NCBI GenBank assembly: GCA_027886175.1
Contig: JAJNNQ010000008.1
Coordinates: forward strand, 678,501-742,500
Reading direction: 5' to 3'
Length of the DNA: 64,000 nt
From: Phylloscopus collybita
Lineage: Eukaryota; Chordata; Aves; Passeriformes; Phylloscopidae
Shown in pieces: positions 14,923-26,991 of this stretch; the stretch's first letter is position 1; each line of letters starts with the position of its first letter. Position numbers and translations under genes: made by a program. The notes under the pieces are model-generated. The model did no database searches and was not told the origin of the DNA. It worked only from the letters and a program-made list of their open reading frames with translations.

Positions 14923-14954
<32 letters not shown>

Positions 14955-15729
14955 AAATCTTAAAGCTTTCATGCAATGCGAGTGGTTGAAACTATAAAAA
15001 TGTTCAATCACTGTAGAACAAGCCTGCAGCATCAATGTTTATTAAAGTCAGGGGAGCCATTTATTGACCTGGGAAACAGCAAAGCACCAGCAGCACTGCT
15101 GGATTGCATTTTTATAGTTAACAAACGGAGGGTAATATTTTCCTTTTCTCTTTTAATTGTGATTCCATCAAATCCAAAAAGTTAAAAGCCTCCTGATTTT
15201 TAAAGGAAAGCAAAGAGAAGGATGCTCCACTCCGTTTTGCAGTCATTCTCTTTGCTCTGACTCCTAACATGGGGATATATCAAATAATTTCAAATATTTA
15301 GGCTTCTCCACATGCCAGCTGAATGACAGACTTGCATGTGTTCTCTCCACCACTTCAGCTGATGGCAGAATATAGGGAGCTACCATTATGAGGCTGGTTC
15401 TTTTTTGTAATAGAAAAGGAATTACTCTATTTATTCATACAAAGGTCACCCTGCCACTGGACCAGCCAAAAGCACTCAGAACGAATTGTCCTCTCCCAAA
15501 CTGACACCAGGCATTTTCTCCAAAGACACATCTTAGTTGTTCTGGAGATTTTGTAACTCTCTTTTGCCACAAGCACATTTTTAAAACGCACATTTCCATG
15601 CTGCATAAATTGTGAACTACCGAAGGCTATTAAAAGGAAAGAGTCAGCAACGTGAACTGTGCTCACAGATCCGTGTCACCCAAATTACAGGAGTCTGGCT
15701 CCTGCTGCACTCTTTCCACACCATCCCCA
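7484..15729. other. Gene-free AT-rich stretch with possible conserved non-coding elements
   Basis: No gene is supported. Poly-A tracts occur at 10233-10248, 14208-14223, 14276-14297 and 14923-14957 (the last with AAAAG interruptions). Segments at 7776-7935 and 9040-9115 are rich in TAAT-type homeodomain cores. The first of these keeps CpG dinucleotides in AT-rich DNA, as many conserved enhancers do. No conserved reading frame was found on either strand. Confidence 0.55.
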
Positions 15730-16210
15730 TCCACAGGAAAACCTGCTGTCGGCTGAGGAACGCGGGGCAGGAACTTAAAACACCCTCTGTGTGTCAGCTG
15801 CCACCTAAACCGGTGTCGATGCCAGAAAACGCGATTTCAAAGCGAAGAGGGCGATGAGCGCAGTGTGAAGGAGGGCTGGAGCTACCCCGCACCCTCCGTG
15901 GGTGAGGTACGGAGCGGGATGAGCAGCGCGGGCTGTACATGAGCGCATCGAAGGTGATGAATGTTGTAACAAATCCACCCAGCACCTCAGCAGCTGGCAG
16001 TACACCGCCTGCATTAGCGGCTCAGAGCGGGGTGGCAGCGGGAGAGACGAAGAACGAGTTCTCCACTTGGAAACGACACCTCTGCCACGTGGAGGGCTTC
16101 GCGCTCTCTCTGTGGGAGCACAGGGGACAAAAGCTGCTCTCCTGATGGCACCCGGCTCTTCACACCTTCCTTTCAGGTTTGCAAACAGACCTCCGGCAGC
16201 TCCACTTCTC
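15730..16210. promoter_or_regulatory. Orphan CpG island about 3 kb upstream of MPHOSPH6
   Basis: About 30 CpG dinucleotides lie in roughly 480 bases, including clusters at 15831-15860 and 15905-15950, while flanking DNA has very few. This density is typical of a vertebrate promoter island. No known gene starts here on either strand. Open frames inside it (minus 15805-16242, plus 15939-16145) have arginine/proline/serine-rich low-information sequences, as expected of chance frames in GC-rich DNA. It may be the promoter of an unannotated or non-coding transcript, a distal promoter, or an enhancer island. Confidence 0.6.
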
Positions 16211-18804
16211 GTTTTCTTTTCCTCATCCACAGAGAAAAACACGTAATGTCCTTAATATGCAACACAGTTGGAGGAGTTTGACACAAATTAATGACTCGCC
16301 TATCATACTATAAGAATTTTGATATTCGCAAGGTGGGGGGGAAAGGCTCCAGGTGTTCTGAGAACTGTAAAAAGCTGCTTCGGAATTCAAAGACAGCTCA
16401 TAAGAAATCAAATCAGCTGATAGGTTGCTGTAAGGTTTGAGATACCCCTTTTGCACTAAAATCACACTACTACGAGAATTTGAATAAATAAAAGGTTATG
16501 GGAAAAGTAAGCCACGAGTTCCCTCAAATGAGATCCCATTGGCGTGAAATTACTTCACAGCTGCCACATGTGTTGCTCCAAGAGAGATTACTCCTTAAAT
16601 AATGTTAATGACAACTCTGATTTGACTCCTGTAATTACTAGAGGGAGAAGGGACCACATTTCCTAGGAAGAAAAACCTTTTATCTGCTTGTTTAATGTAC
16701 AATCTTTGATGAGATGGAGCTCCTTTACCCCCAAGTTATTTCCCTGAGTATTTTTGTTTTGAAAAAGAAATGGATTTCCAGGTTGAAAATGGAGCTGTCG
16801 TGCAGCACTCAGAGCTGTGGAAGAGGCATCTAATTGTCATTTACAATGACCCTCAATTCTTCTCTAAACAGAGAGAGATTCTTTTTCTCTCCTAACTCTC
16901 CTCACCCTCACTCCACTTCACAAGCAGCTGTATTTACAGGGCTGGATTCTTCTCTGAGCCACCTCCACCACCACCAGTAAATCATAAAAATTTCTCCTGC
17001 AATCAATGGAGTGTCTTCACATTTACCAGACAGTATAATCTGGTCCACAAGGCAGCTGATTGTTATCTATAACCTCCCCATCCAATTCAAGTGATGGGAG
17101 ATGCAACCCAAAAATTTCCTTTTGACTTTTTTACTGCCAAAATAGATCACATTCTTTGGCAGCCTTTTTACAATCCCCGCTTTTCTAAATAAACATCACA
17201 GAACCTGTACTGCTTTTACTGCAAAATGCTTCTCCCTGTCTGTACCGAGGCAGGTTTTCAGCTGATGTGCCAACAGACAGTGGCAGCAACCCCGTGCAAG
17301 AGTGGGATGCAGCACGAAGACGTGGGGTGCAGCACCAAGACATGGGGTGCAGTGGGGACCAGGGAGCACCAGGAATAATCTTCATGGTTAGACAAGGTGA
17401 AAACCCCCTGCACTGTCCCCATCCCAGTTAGACACTGTATGGTGATGTAAAATATTACAATGCAGCTCCCAAAAAATTTGGGGTAGGATGCTCCTCAACA
17501 AAGGCAGAGAGGAGCTGTGATGTGCAGTGCCTAAATCCCAAACAGGCTGTGAGCAGAGTCTGCTGAGGAATGGTTGAGCTGGGGCGTTCTGCAGGATGGA
17601 AGGACAGAAACAACTCTTGCAAAGGCCACCAAGCAAAGCCAGGCACTACCACAGCTCAGTGGCTGCTGAAGTGCTGAGGAGAGCACAGTATTTAGATGAA
17701 ATCATTCAAAGTACATCCCTGGACTGTAAATTAAACTGCTCAGAAAAGCCCTGACATCGAAGGTCATGCAATTAAACACAGGGCTCTGATTTGCAATGAT
17801 CAACAAAAAGTAAATGCATTATTAAAATGCACGGCAAACAGAACATAATACCAAAAAATGGACAGATTCTGGCTGTACTGTGCCGTTACATTAATTAACA
17901 GCTTTCCCCTATTGGTTTGCTCACTAAGATTCAAACATATTCATTCTTTGATGAACAGTTGTACTCAGAAAACGGCAAATTTCTTCCCAGTCCTCTTTTG
18001 TTGGGAAGGGATGACAGCTGTTAATGAGAAAGGGAACAGAGAAGGCGCTAAACAGCATAGCTCCCACACTCACAATGTGACTTTCTCACTGGGGCCTTGA
18101 ACTTCAGAGCAACTTCAACTCATTTACAGAGCCTGGCAATGAAGGTGCCTTCCCTATATGAAAATTAAATATTTTCATGCAGTGTTATGACTTTGCCTTG
18201 AAGCATTTGTGGCTCCATGTTTCATTGGCATTTGTGGTCATTTTAGTCCACTGAGCTTAAATGTGTAATAAGGATGCCTGGATGCGGATAATTCTTCCTC
18301 CTTTCCCACTGCAATCAGGTTTTGTCCTTCATTATACCTTTCTGTGGAGTCTATTAGAGCATAAATCTTTACAGAGTTCTTCAAGCTTTGACCTACATCT
18401 TGCATATACGGGAACTTTTCTCCCTAAATTGTCTTTTGGAGCACACCAGTTCATTAAAGTTTTGAACACTGAACCCTCACTCTTATTGCTTTATCACCCA
18501 GTTTATGTGCCAAATGTCAAAACAGGCATCAGAAATCTGATTTATGAGGATATATAGAGAAATTGTGGTACATGCCTCTGACTGGGAGTCAGCTGGCAAT
18601 TCCCTATCAGGATTTCCTCTTCAGCTCCCAGCGCCCAGCCTGGCAGTCCAACAGCAGCGCTGCTAACATTGAATTCATAAATCACAATTCAGGACTAACA
18701 AAGCTTTAAGGCTTTTTGTAATGTCTTAGAATTTGTATGGTTTTCAGTTCTAATCTCATTTGGCATTTTGTGATTTTCATTTTTTTAAAATAATTCAGTG
18801 CTGA

Positions 18805-18808
<4 letters not shown>
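16211..18808. other. Gene-free stretch upstream of MPHOSPH6
   Basis: No gene is seen. Segments 16480-16660 and 17695-17900 are AT-rich and contain TTAATTAAC- and TAATTAC-like cores, and look non-random, but there is no coding signature. A short 20-base minisatellite lies at 17308-17352 and is listed separately. Confidence 0.5.
17308..17352. repeat. 20-base minisatellite, about 2.3 copies
   Basis: Two adjacent 20-base units (17308-17327 and 17328-17347) differ at two positions, and a third partial unit beginning TGCAG follows. It is GC-rich with GACGTGGGG/GACATGGGG cores. It is too short and imperfect to assign to a repeat family. Confidence 0.85.

Positions 18809-18845
<37 letters not shown>
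18809..18845 (+). repeat. (A)37 tract
   Basis: There are 37 consecutive A residues about 400 bases upstream of the MPHOSPH6 start. No retrotransposon body is recognisable next to it. Confidence 0.95.
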
Positions 18846-18847
<2 letters not shown>

Positions 18848-19089
18848 TTAAAAAGTCAAGCAGCCTCCAAATGCCAGCGTAAGAAGAATTTTATACTCTT
18901 TTTGAAATATCAGAAAATTAGGGATGAAGCTGTAAGCCGGCGCTACTGCACAACACACAAGCATGGGTAAGGCACGTCAGGTTCCCCTACTGATTAACCA
19001 TTTCATACCGAAGCAGAATTAAGTCCTGCTCACACCTCCGATCTCCCTCACCCCGCACAGCCGTAAAGTTTATTTTCATCGCTGGTTTC

Positions 19090-19420
19090 CCATCCCCAGC
19101 GCATCCCGCGGGCGTGGGCAGGGTGCAGTGCCCGCGGCCGCCCCCGGCCGGAGGGTGGAGCCGCGCCGCCGCCTCGCCGCGCTCCTCCCGCGGCGTGCGC
19201 GGCCTCGGCGCTACGCGAGCGCGGGGATCCGCCGCGGCCTGTGGGCCGCCATGGCCGGGGAGGTGAAAACCAAGCTGTCCAAGAACCTGCTGCGCATGAA
19301 GGTGAGGGGGATGGAGGGGAGGGCGTGCGTGGGGCCTGCGGGCGGGGCTGGAAGCGGCGGCTCGGATACGGAAGAACCGGGCCGTGCCGGTACCCGGGGC
19401 GAGAGGAGCCCCGCGCTGTG
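19090..19420 (+). promoter_or_regulatory. MPHOSPH6 CpG-island promoter and 5' UTR
   Basis: Extremely CpG-dense DNA surrounds the MPHOSPH6 start codon and continues into intron 1, in contrast to the AT-rich sequence on both sides. There is no TATA box at a fixed distance, which is usual for housekeeping island promoters with dispersed initiation. The initiator lies in a near-ideal Kozak context (GCCGCCATGG, 19245-19254). The exact transcription start cannot be read from sequence. Long open frames on the opposite strand here are artefacts of GC richness. Confidence 0.85.
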
Positions 19421-22400
19421 GGCCGCGGCCGGGGTGGCTGTGGGTGGCTGTCCCCGGCCACACGCGGCCGTCCCGGAGCCCTGGTGCGGGGCATTCCCGT
19501 GCCCATCGCCGGCCACGCGGCTGGGCTCTCCCCAGCCAGGCTCTGAACACAGATGTGTTCATCCATGGTCCGCTCCCTCTCGGGCTTGCTGGCTGCTCCC
19601 CCCCCCGGCAGGACATCGCTGCTGCCCACACCGAGCTGCTTGAACGCGGCGAGCACCCTAAAAGCTGCAGGGTTCCGTGCAGGAGAGCAAGTTCACGATT
19701 CCAGCAAAAGTCTGGCCTCAAGAGCCAGCTCCAGCGCACCTTTGGGGAGTGCTTTCGTTCCACCTCGCTTCTCTGCAGCTGGGTTGCTTATTGTGGATTT
19801 AAATTAAAAGATTTCAACGGCACATTGAAATGAAAGTGTCAATGCTGCTTTCTTTACTTGGGGGTGGGGCTTTTAGTATCGAGGAAAAAAGTTTAGGTTT
19901 TGGTATGTCCATTTATACCCCTGTTTGCATTGCTGGCTAAGGAAATCCCAGCCTGAATGGGGATTAATATCCAGTACTAACCAGCTTTCCCAACTCAGAA
20001 ATGCCAGCGATCTTAGTAACATCCCCATGTGCTTGTTACCCTTGTCACCAGAGTGAAATTAATCTCTGCTCACTGGCTAATGGATTCTGCTTCACACCAT
20101 GTACTACAACTCCTAATTCAGCAGAGTACGTTCTCCTCTGATTGATGGTCCTTTATTGCTGGAAAACAACCAGGAAAACTGAGTTCCTGTTTTTATTTTA
20201 ATGTTAATATTCAAGGTTTTTAATGGCATATGATGGGGCCTTTGTGGCTTCTTGCTTGCAGGGTTTTATTTAGCCATTTTTTTCCCCCCACATATTTGTA
20301 TGGACCTATATTTCACATTCTGGCTGAAAAGCGTTAGCTGACTTCAGTTCAATTTTTCACCTAAAGTGCACTCTGCTACAGTTGGATGATGGACTGTTTA
20401 CCCTAATTAACAGATGCTGCTAAATCTAAAACTTGTACACAGAAGGAACAAAATACATCTTGCCTTGCTCTTGAAAGGAAGTAGGTGTTGAGCTGAGTCA
20501 GCCAGCAATGTGTGACTCCCATAACCTGGATGGCAGCATCATTATTCTTCCTTATTTTCATATAATACACTTCTTAAGTGAATTTTTTTTTCTGTTGTTT
20601 GCCGGTTTACTAACCTCCTGGAGATTTCAAAAGCAGGTTTTTAGGTTGTTTTTTCTCTGGAAGGCCGTGGAGAACCAGCCATGTCAATATGCTGTCATGA
20701 CATTTGCAGGTTCACAGTCCAGGCAGTAATAACCAGCTTTGAAGAGATCAGTAGGTTTTGAAAAGGTCATACACAGATCTTGCCTTTAGCACTTTGTTTC
20801 TGCAGATCTTCCTGTTTACAAATGTTTTAATTAAGCCTTTAGCAGCTGCCTCTGCAGGTAGTGATCCAATGTATTACCAGAGTTCAGCAGGTGAGTGAAG
20901 TGGCACCCAGAGGTGACATGTGGTTGGTGGTGTTGGAAGGATCATTTGCAGTAGATGCTGCATGGGCCACATGGAGACAAACTTTTAGATCTTGCACCAT
21001 TTTATCCAGGTCTCATAGCTTGGGGAAACTCACCCAAACAGCTCCTCAGTTACTGACTTACCTATTCTGTGCTTACCACAATGGGTATATTTTTAATTCA
21101 TCAGTGTGTGTTTACATTCAAGAGAAACCTGATCACATAATTTTTATCTAGGTTTTTTTCCTGTAGTAATCTTTAGGAACATAATCTTTAAAATGGAGTG
21201 TGAAATGATTATTTAATTGGGTTCTTGTAGCAGAATTTCTTGTGTTGAGATTTCTGACTGGCTAACCAATTTCTGTGAGCAATGTGTTTTTCCACATGAT
21301 AGATTCACTTATTTTCCTCAAGAAGATACTGTAATTTTAATTGGAAAGCTTTGACATATTCTGAATCGACTCAGAAAACAGGAGTCAATTTTTCTTTCAT
21401 TAAAGATCTTGTACAACGGATGCAAATAGAAATGGAAAATGAGACACTAGCTCTACTGGCTTGTACTTCTAAGTTTGGTTTGATTGGGCATTTTGTAAAG
21501 ACTGAAAAGATGTGTGGGTTTTCTGTAATACATACATTGCACACCTATATCACCTATATGTTTTTACAGGACTGTGTGTGGACTGCACTGTTAGACTTGC
21601 CTCTATCTGGGGGTTAGATTGGTATAAATGTAGACTTCTGACAGGTACAGTTATTCCAACATTTTCTGTAGATCCTCAGGGAGGTCTCAGCTTTCAGGGG
21701 GTTGGGACTATATGGATTATCACCATAAAATTTTAGAGTTCTGGTTTTTCCCAGCATGTTTCACTGACATTGCTTAGACTTACTTGTCACTCAGTTCAGG
21801 CACCTGAGTTGAGACAAATGGAAATTAACATGCTGTTTCACAGGCCTTAGGTCTGTCGTTCTGTGCTCTCAGCAGTTTTTTATAGGCTGTGACAGATGTC
21901 TTCTTCTGCTCCCAGCTGTTGAGAGGTTACTGTTCCTACCTGCCTGTTCCCATCCTCTGACAGAGGTTATCACCGAGGAAGCAAGTGACAGGAGTGTCCT
22001 TGTATTAGGAGAAAATAGCAGTCTTGCCCTAAACTTCATTTTTGGGCTCAGCTATTTTGGCACTGTTTCTGCAGTGAGTTAACAGGTGATTAAATACAGT
22101 GCTGGACTGTATTTTCATGGATCAGTGGGAATTGAAGAGCTGGGAATATCTTCCTTTAGCACAGCTGGATACAGAGGACTTTTCTTCATAGTCTGGTTTC
22201 AAAGTCCTACATTTTTCCATTTCCAAAGGCAGGTTTGTGCCTTCAGGGCTATAAATGCAATCCAGTTCATTAAATCTGAGAAAAGAGGAGGATAGTTGAA
22301 AGTATAGATGTTTCAAAAAATGGCCAGCCTGGCATGACCCACCTCTAGCTCTGAGCTCCAGTGCTGTGTGTGGGTGGAGTTGGTTCCTGATGTTCAGCAG

Positions 22401-25400
22401 TAACTTCAACACCATTACCTTCTCTCTGGCCTTTGCTGAAACATTTGAAAAACCTTAATAAAATTAGGGAATTGTACCACTCCAGTCCATCAAAACTAGC
22501 CAGGACAGGTCTGTTTCTTTATATGTAAGTACAGGTGTGACTGACTGTTGACTTTCAGTAGATAGCTGTGATCAGCAGCTGTTTTAATTTTCCATTGTTT
22601 GCCCCAACTTTGATCAAATTCAGAGGAAAAAAAAAACAACCAAAACACCAAAAACATATACTTTGTATCAACTGCTAAACATCATGTAATGGATAATTGC
22701 CATCATGTAATTACTACATATTCAGAAGATGCAGAAAACTAAAGCTGTGTGTTTGTGTCTTTCTTTGTAGTTCATGCAAAGGGGTTTGGATTCACAAACT
22801 AAAAAACAACTAGAAGAGGAAGAAAAGAAGATAATTAGTGAAGAACACTGGTATCTTGATGTACCAGATCTAAAGGAAAAAGAGTAAGTTTGTAATCTTT
22901 TGTACTTCTTATCATTATTGGATTGTTTTGAAATGGAAATAGCATATTCATATTTTTTTCCTGTAAGATAAGTATTATAAATAACCAGTTAACAGAAGCA
23001 AAAAATAGTGACAGACTGGCATTACAGCTTCTTTTGTTACGTATTTTTAGGGCTGTTCTTGCAGTTGCCTAGTGTAGTTTGACCTACTTTCAATTCTTGT
23101 GTGTGTTGTTCTCTTTCACTCACACATTCTTCTAGATGCATGTAATTAGTATCTTTCAGTAAGGATCCAATTCATTGGATCTTTTCAGGATCCATTTCAT
23201 TCATTGCTGCTTTTCCCCTTCATTTGAAAAAAAGAAGTTGGAAACCTCATGTCAGTAAATTCAGCTCTAGTCACATGGTTAAGTTGATTCAGGACAGTTC
23301 TGTCCTCTTGTGTCCAGCTCACTTCAAATCCTCGTTTTGAAACAGGAGAGATAACAGCAAAAATAAAGGAAGGCTAAGCTAATAAGGAAGAAAGTGTCCT
23401 GCTCTTTAGAAAGGTGCTTTAAATAGCAGGAGAGCTACTTTTGAATTTGCTTGGGTTTTATCCTTTCAAAAGTGGAAAAAAATTCCACTGAGGGAGAACA
23501 TACATGCTTTTGAAAAAGCTGGGACCCAAGGAATTAACTGTAGTTGAATAAGGCCATTGATAAACTCTTTTCCATTACTCTTGGTGGATATGACAGAAAG
23601 GTATTTGAGCTTCAGTTGCAGCAAGGAGTGTTCAAGGTGGACATTGAGACAACTTTTGTAACAATAAGGCTATTGAAGCTCTGGAGTAGATTGCCTGAGG
23701 AGACACTGGATTCTTCATCATGGGAAGTCTTTTGAGGACAGGTTATCTGGACCTCTGCTGTTCGTGGCACACGTGTAACTGATTCTGCCTTGAGGCAGGA
23801 CAATGAGCTCCATCTGTTCAGCCTAAATTCTGTGATCATGAGAGTTTGATTTACATGGGAGATGAAGAGGATGAGGAAACGGGTACATATGTGTGAGGAA
23901 AAGGATGGAACAATCCACGGAAGTACTTTTATCTGACACGTGTATTATGAATGCCTCAGGGTCATGTTTCTTTTCTCACTCCATGCTCATTAAAAGAGGA
24001 GAAAAAGGAGGGAGAAGGGGGAAATCTGTCTGCTGAACAGAGAGTGACACAGTGTTTTATACCCTGACAGACTCAACTAATGCCTGGTCCAACAGCACAA
24101 TGAAAAATTAATTAGAAGCTTTTGCTGGTATAGTAGTGCCACCTGGGGAGTGATATTTATGTGGTATTTTTATTCTGGCAAAAGTATTAATGTAGGCAGA
24201 ACCATACAGCAAAGAGTGCTTTTTGTCAGGAGAGTTAATTTTGCTTGTGGAACAGGCACAGCTTTACTGGCAAAAAGGATTTCTTTGTACTCCAAGCTCC
24301 TTGTACTGATAGATTTATCAGAGCAATTAAGCAGAAAGTAGTTGATGGCTTAAAATACACTGTGGCTTTGTTTATTTGTGTGGGGGAAGACAGCACATCC
24401 TTTTTGCATTTGTTTAATTTGATTATTTTAAAGTGCATGGTTGACAAAATGCTGGGTTTGGGGTTTCATGCAGGAGCTGTATAATAGAAGAGAGAAGCTT
24501 TCTGCGATGTGAGGATCTCGTTTATGGCAGAATGTCCTTCAAAGGATTCAATCCAGAAGTTGAGGTACCATTTCAATGTCCTGGTTTGAGGTTTTCTTAC
24601 ATTAGGATTGAAGCCCTTGGAGATGGGGATTTGACTGTTCACACTTGCAGCCTTATTGGCCTTTGCAGCACCTTACATAAATCCTCCCATGTCCAGAAAC
24701 TCCATCATTCAACCCTAAATGTTGATCAATGCAGCATCTGGTAAATAGAATCTTTTTACCTCCCTGTGTTGTTGGTCAGTAATTGCATGACTCTTGCAGA
24801 TTTTCCCTCCCTGAAGTGAGGAAACCATCCCACATGCTGCTCACCAAAACAAAGGCTCACTTTGCGTCCTGACAGAGAATGCAGAGTCCAATCTACAAAC
24901 ATTCAACCCTATTTATTCAACACTTACTTGTATTAAGTAAAGGCTTAGAGTTCCAAAGTAAAAATGCTGGGCAAGAGTCTTTAATTTCTTTCTGAAATGA
25001 TTCCTGCCCATGGAAGTAACACAGGGACAGTAATAAAAAGGTTACCACTGAACTGAAGCAGGAGGATGAAGGTGTAAAGACTAAGAGATTTCCAGAAGGC
25101 TGTGTAAGGTGATTTACTAGGGGATTCTTTCAGTTGCTTTGAACTTGCTGTCCCTGTGACTCAGCATATGATTGCTCCATGGCTTTTACTGTAGATCCTT
25201 GAAGATACTCTTTCTTCGTAACAAAACCATTTCAAGGTCTGTGTGCTAACATCACAATGAAAAATTAATTACCATCTAACTCTCTGGTCTTCTGGAGATG
25301 TTTGGAGTGCCCTTTAGAGTGTTTGAAAACACTGTGTCTCTGTTTCCTTTTCTTCATGAATTTTCATAGCCTAACCAGGAACAGAAAATAATTACTAAAT

Positions 25401-26211
25401 TTGATTCTTACCTCTTATGCTCTTCTACCAGTGAATCTCAGCACTGTTGCCATTGTGTCATGGTTATATGTTTAAGCTGTTTCTCACTTCATTTTCAGAA
25501 GTTAATGATCCAAATGAACTCGAAGTGCAAGGAAGAAGAAATTGAAGAGGATGATAAAATGGAAGCTGATGTGTCAGATGAAGAAATGGCCAGAAGGTAA
25601 GTTAGATTTTATGACATAATCAGTACTAGCTGAGAATATGATATGTTACTGTATTATGTGTGGGGAAATAAAGCCCAAAAAGGAAACAAACAGAATTAAA
25701 AAAGCCCACAATAGGTATGGAACTGTACCAAATTGATTTTCCAGGAATGCTTGTGTTTATTCACTTCAATCTCCATCACATTTGGGGGTAAAATAACTTG
25801 TGAGGGTTTCTGCCCTTTGATATCCAGGTATTCCATGCTAATCCCCTCCTTGTTACCAGTTGCTAACAAATTGAAACTATCAAAGAGAATAATAATGTAA
25901 TAAGTCATGCAGTACTTGTGCTTCTCCAAGCTTTTAATGACCAGGTTTTTTTACACCACTTAAATTGTTGATTAGGTTTAGGATATGCTCCACAATTTTT
26001 CCTCTGATTTTAGTAAAAAGTGTATTTTTTTAATTCTCTCTACAGATACGAAACATTAGTGGGAACAATAGGAAAGAAATTTTTGAGAAAAAGAGACCAA
26101 CGTGTACTCAAGGATGATGATGAAGATGAAGATGATGAAGTTGAAGAGGGGAATAGTAACACAAGACCTAGTAAAAGAGCTAAGAAAATGTTCTTAAAAC
26201 CTCAGGATTAA
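19251..26211 (+). CDS. MPHOSPH6: M-phase phosphoprotein 6, nuclear RNA exosome cofactor (5 coding exons)
   Basis: Spliced coding exons are 19251-19301, 22771-22883, 24474-24564, 25499-25596 and 26046-26211. They join in frame to 172 codons plus TAA. Every intron is GT-AG (GTGAGG..GTAG, GTAAGT..GCAG, GTACCA..TCAG, GTAAGT..ACAG). The product matches the MPP6 family along its length: basic N-terminus with LSKNLLRMK (9-17), an acidic/lysine helix with EEHWYLD (about 41-47), the central GRMSFKGFNPEVEKL block (73-87), VSDEEMARRYETLVGTIGKKF (split here: VSDEEMARRY 110-119, ETLVGTIGKKF 120-130) and the invariant C-terminal KKMFLKPQD (164-172). From family knowledge, MPP6 is a nuclear/nucleolar protein that links the exosome core (EXOSC3) with the helicase MTR4 and promotes 3' processing of 5.8S rRNA. 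The human protein is about 160 residues; the excess here is mostly an Asp/Glu run at 141-152. The start is set by the Kozak match and the promoter island. There is no sign of disruption. Confidence 0.96.
23600..23845 (+). mobile_element. Old, diverged CR1-like LINE 3' fragment in MPHOSPH6 intron 2
   Basis: The order of short matches follows a CR1 3' end: a TTCAAGGTGGACATTGAG block, then a 'CTCTGGAGTAGATTGCCTGAGGAG' type block (CR1: lone insertion and 'gctgcc..gagg' segment), then GGAAGTCTTTTGAGGAC, ending in CCTAAATTCTGTGATCAT. The last part resembles the CR1 terminal ATTCTRTG octamer repeat. It is 5' truncated, as CR1 copies usually are, and diverged enough that the boundaries are approximate. 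It lies in sense orientation with respect to the host gene. Confidence 0.6.
26113..26148 (+). repeat. Coding GAT/GAA triplet repeat in MPHOSPH6 exon 5
   Basis: A run of GAT and GAA codons (residues 141-152, with one GTT) encodes an almost pure Asp/Glu stretch. Such imperfect trinucleotide repeats expand and contract by slippage, which probably explains the extra length compared with mammalian orthologues. Confidence 0.85.
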
Positions 26212-26985
26212 TGTCAACTGCACAAGTGGAGCTTGTTACCTAATGCCTACCAAACAGAGTACCATGAACTGGAGATTGTTTGGAGTTTTTGCTATTTAAT
26301 GTAAAGGGTGGATTTGTAAATCTGTTCTATTCTCATTGAAATTTCTACCATCCACAGGACAGACACTTTCCAAAGTGGGTGTTTACATAATGGATGTTGT
26401 ACATCCTTTCCTCTCTCAGCAGCTTTTCATGAGTGGGGCACTCATCCTGTCAGTCTCTTTAAATGTTCTGCATAGTTAAATTGAGTGTTGCATGCAATCA
26501 AAAGCAACATTATTTACAATTTAGAATAACATCTGAAAGAAGTGGAGTAAAGATGAGCTGTGTCCAATTCAGTAAGGCAGTTCAGCTTTCACTGGTTGCT
26601 TTATTATGAAAATGAAACCTGTGCTCACTTCAAATTAAAAAAAAATTCAGCAGAAATGTGCTTGGTTCGTGGGCTTTTTTTACTGTGCTAAAAATAAGAT
26701 GGGAGAAAAACAGAGAGATAAAATCCACTTTATCGAGTCATATTTTTTATAAACTTTATTTAAAAATAGAGGATTTTATAGTGAAACTTTTTTTTTTACA
26801 CAGCAAGCCAAATATTGGGCAACGTTTACAGTTTGACATCTGAACAGATTATGAGTCTTAGTTTTTGCCTTCCGAAAGAAGTTTGCTAATTTTGCCTCTT
26901 TTTCAGCAAAAAAATCCAATCTTATCATTATGTAAGCCTTGTCATAAAAGCATAATAACAGTTTCAGAAACATACTTGAAGACTG

Positions 26986-26991
26986 AATAAA
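26986..26991 (+). terminator. Candidate MPHOSPH6 polyadenylation signal
   Basis: A canonical AATAAA lies 775 bases after the stop codon and is followed by a GT-rich stretch (GTGGAGTTTTGTGTT), the usual arrangement upstream of a cleavage site. An ATTAAA at 26634-26639 could serve as a proximal alternative. Which is used cannot be decided without transcript data. Confidence 0.5.

Noticed and set aside
15805..16242. 145-residue minus-strand frame in the orphan CpG island
   Set aside because: Low-information Arg/Ser/Pro sequence from GC-rich DNA. The island itself is reported, but not this frame.
18987..19763. Minus-strand open frame of 258 residues across the MPHOSPH6 promoter
   Set aside because: Pro/Arg/Ala-rich translation of the CpG island opposite exon 1. 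Overlapping frames on both strands are also open, which is expected in GC-rich DNA.
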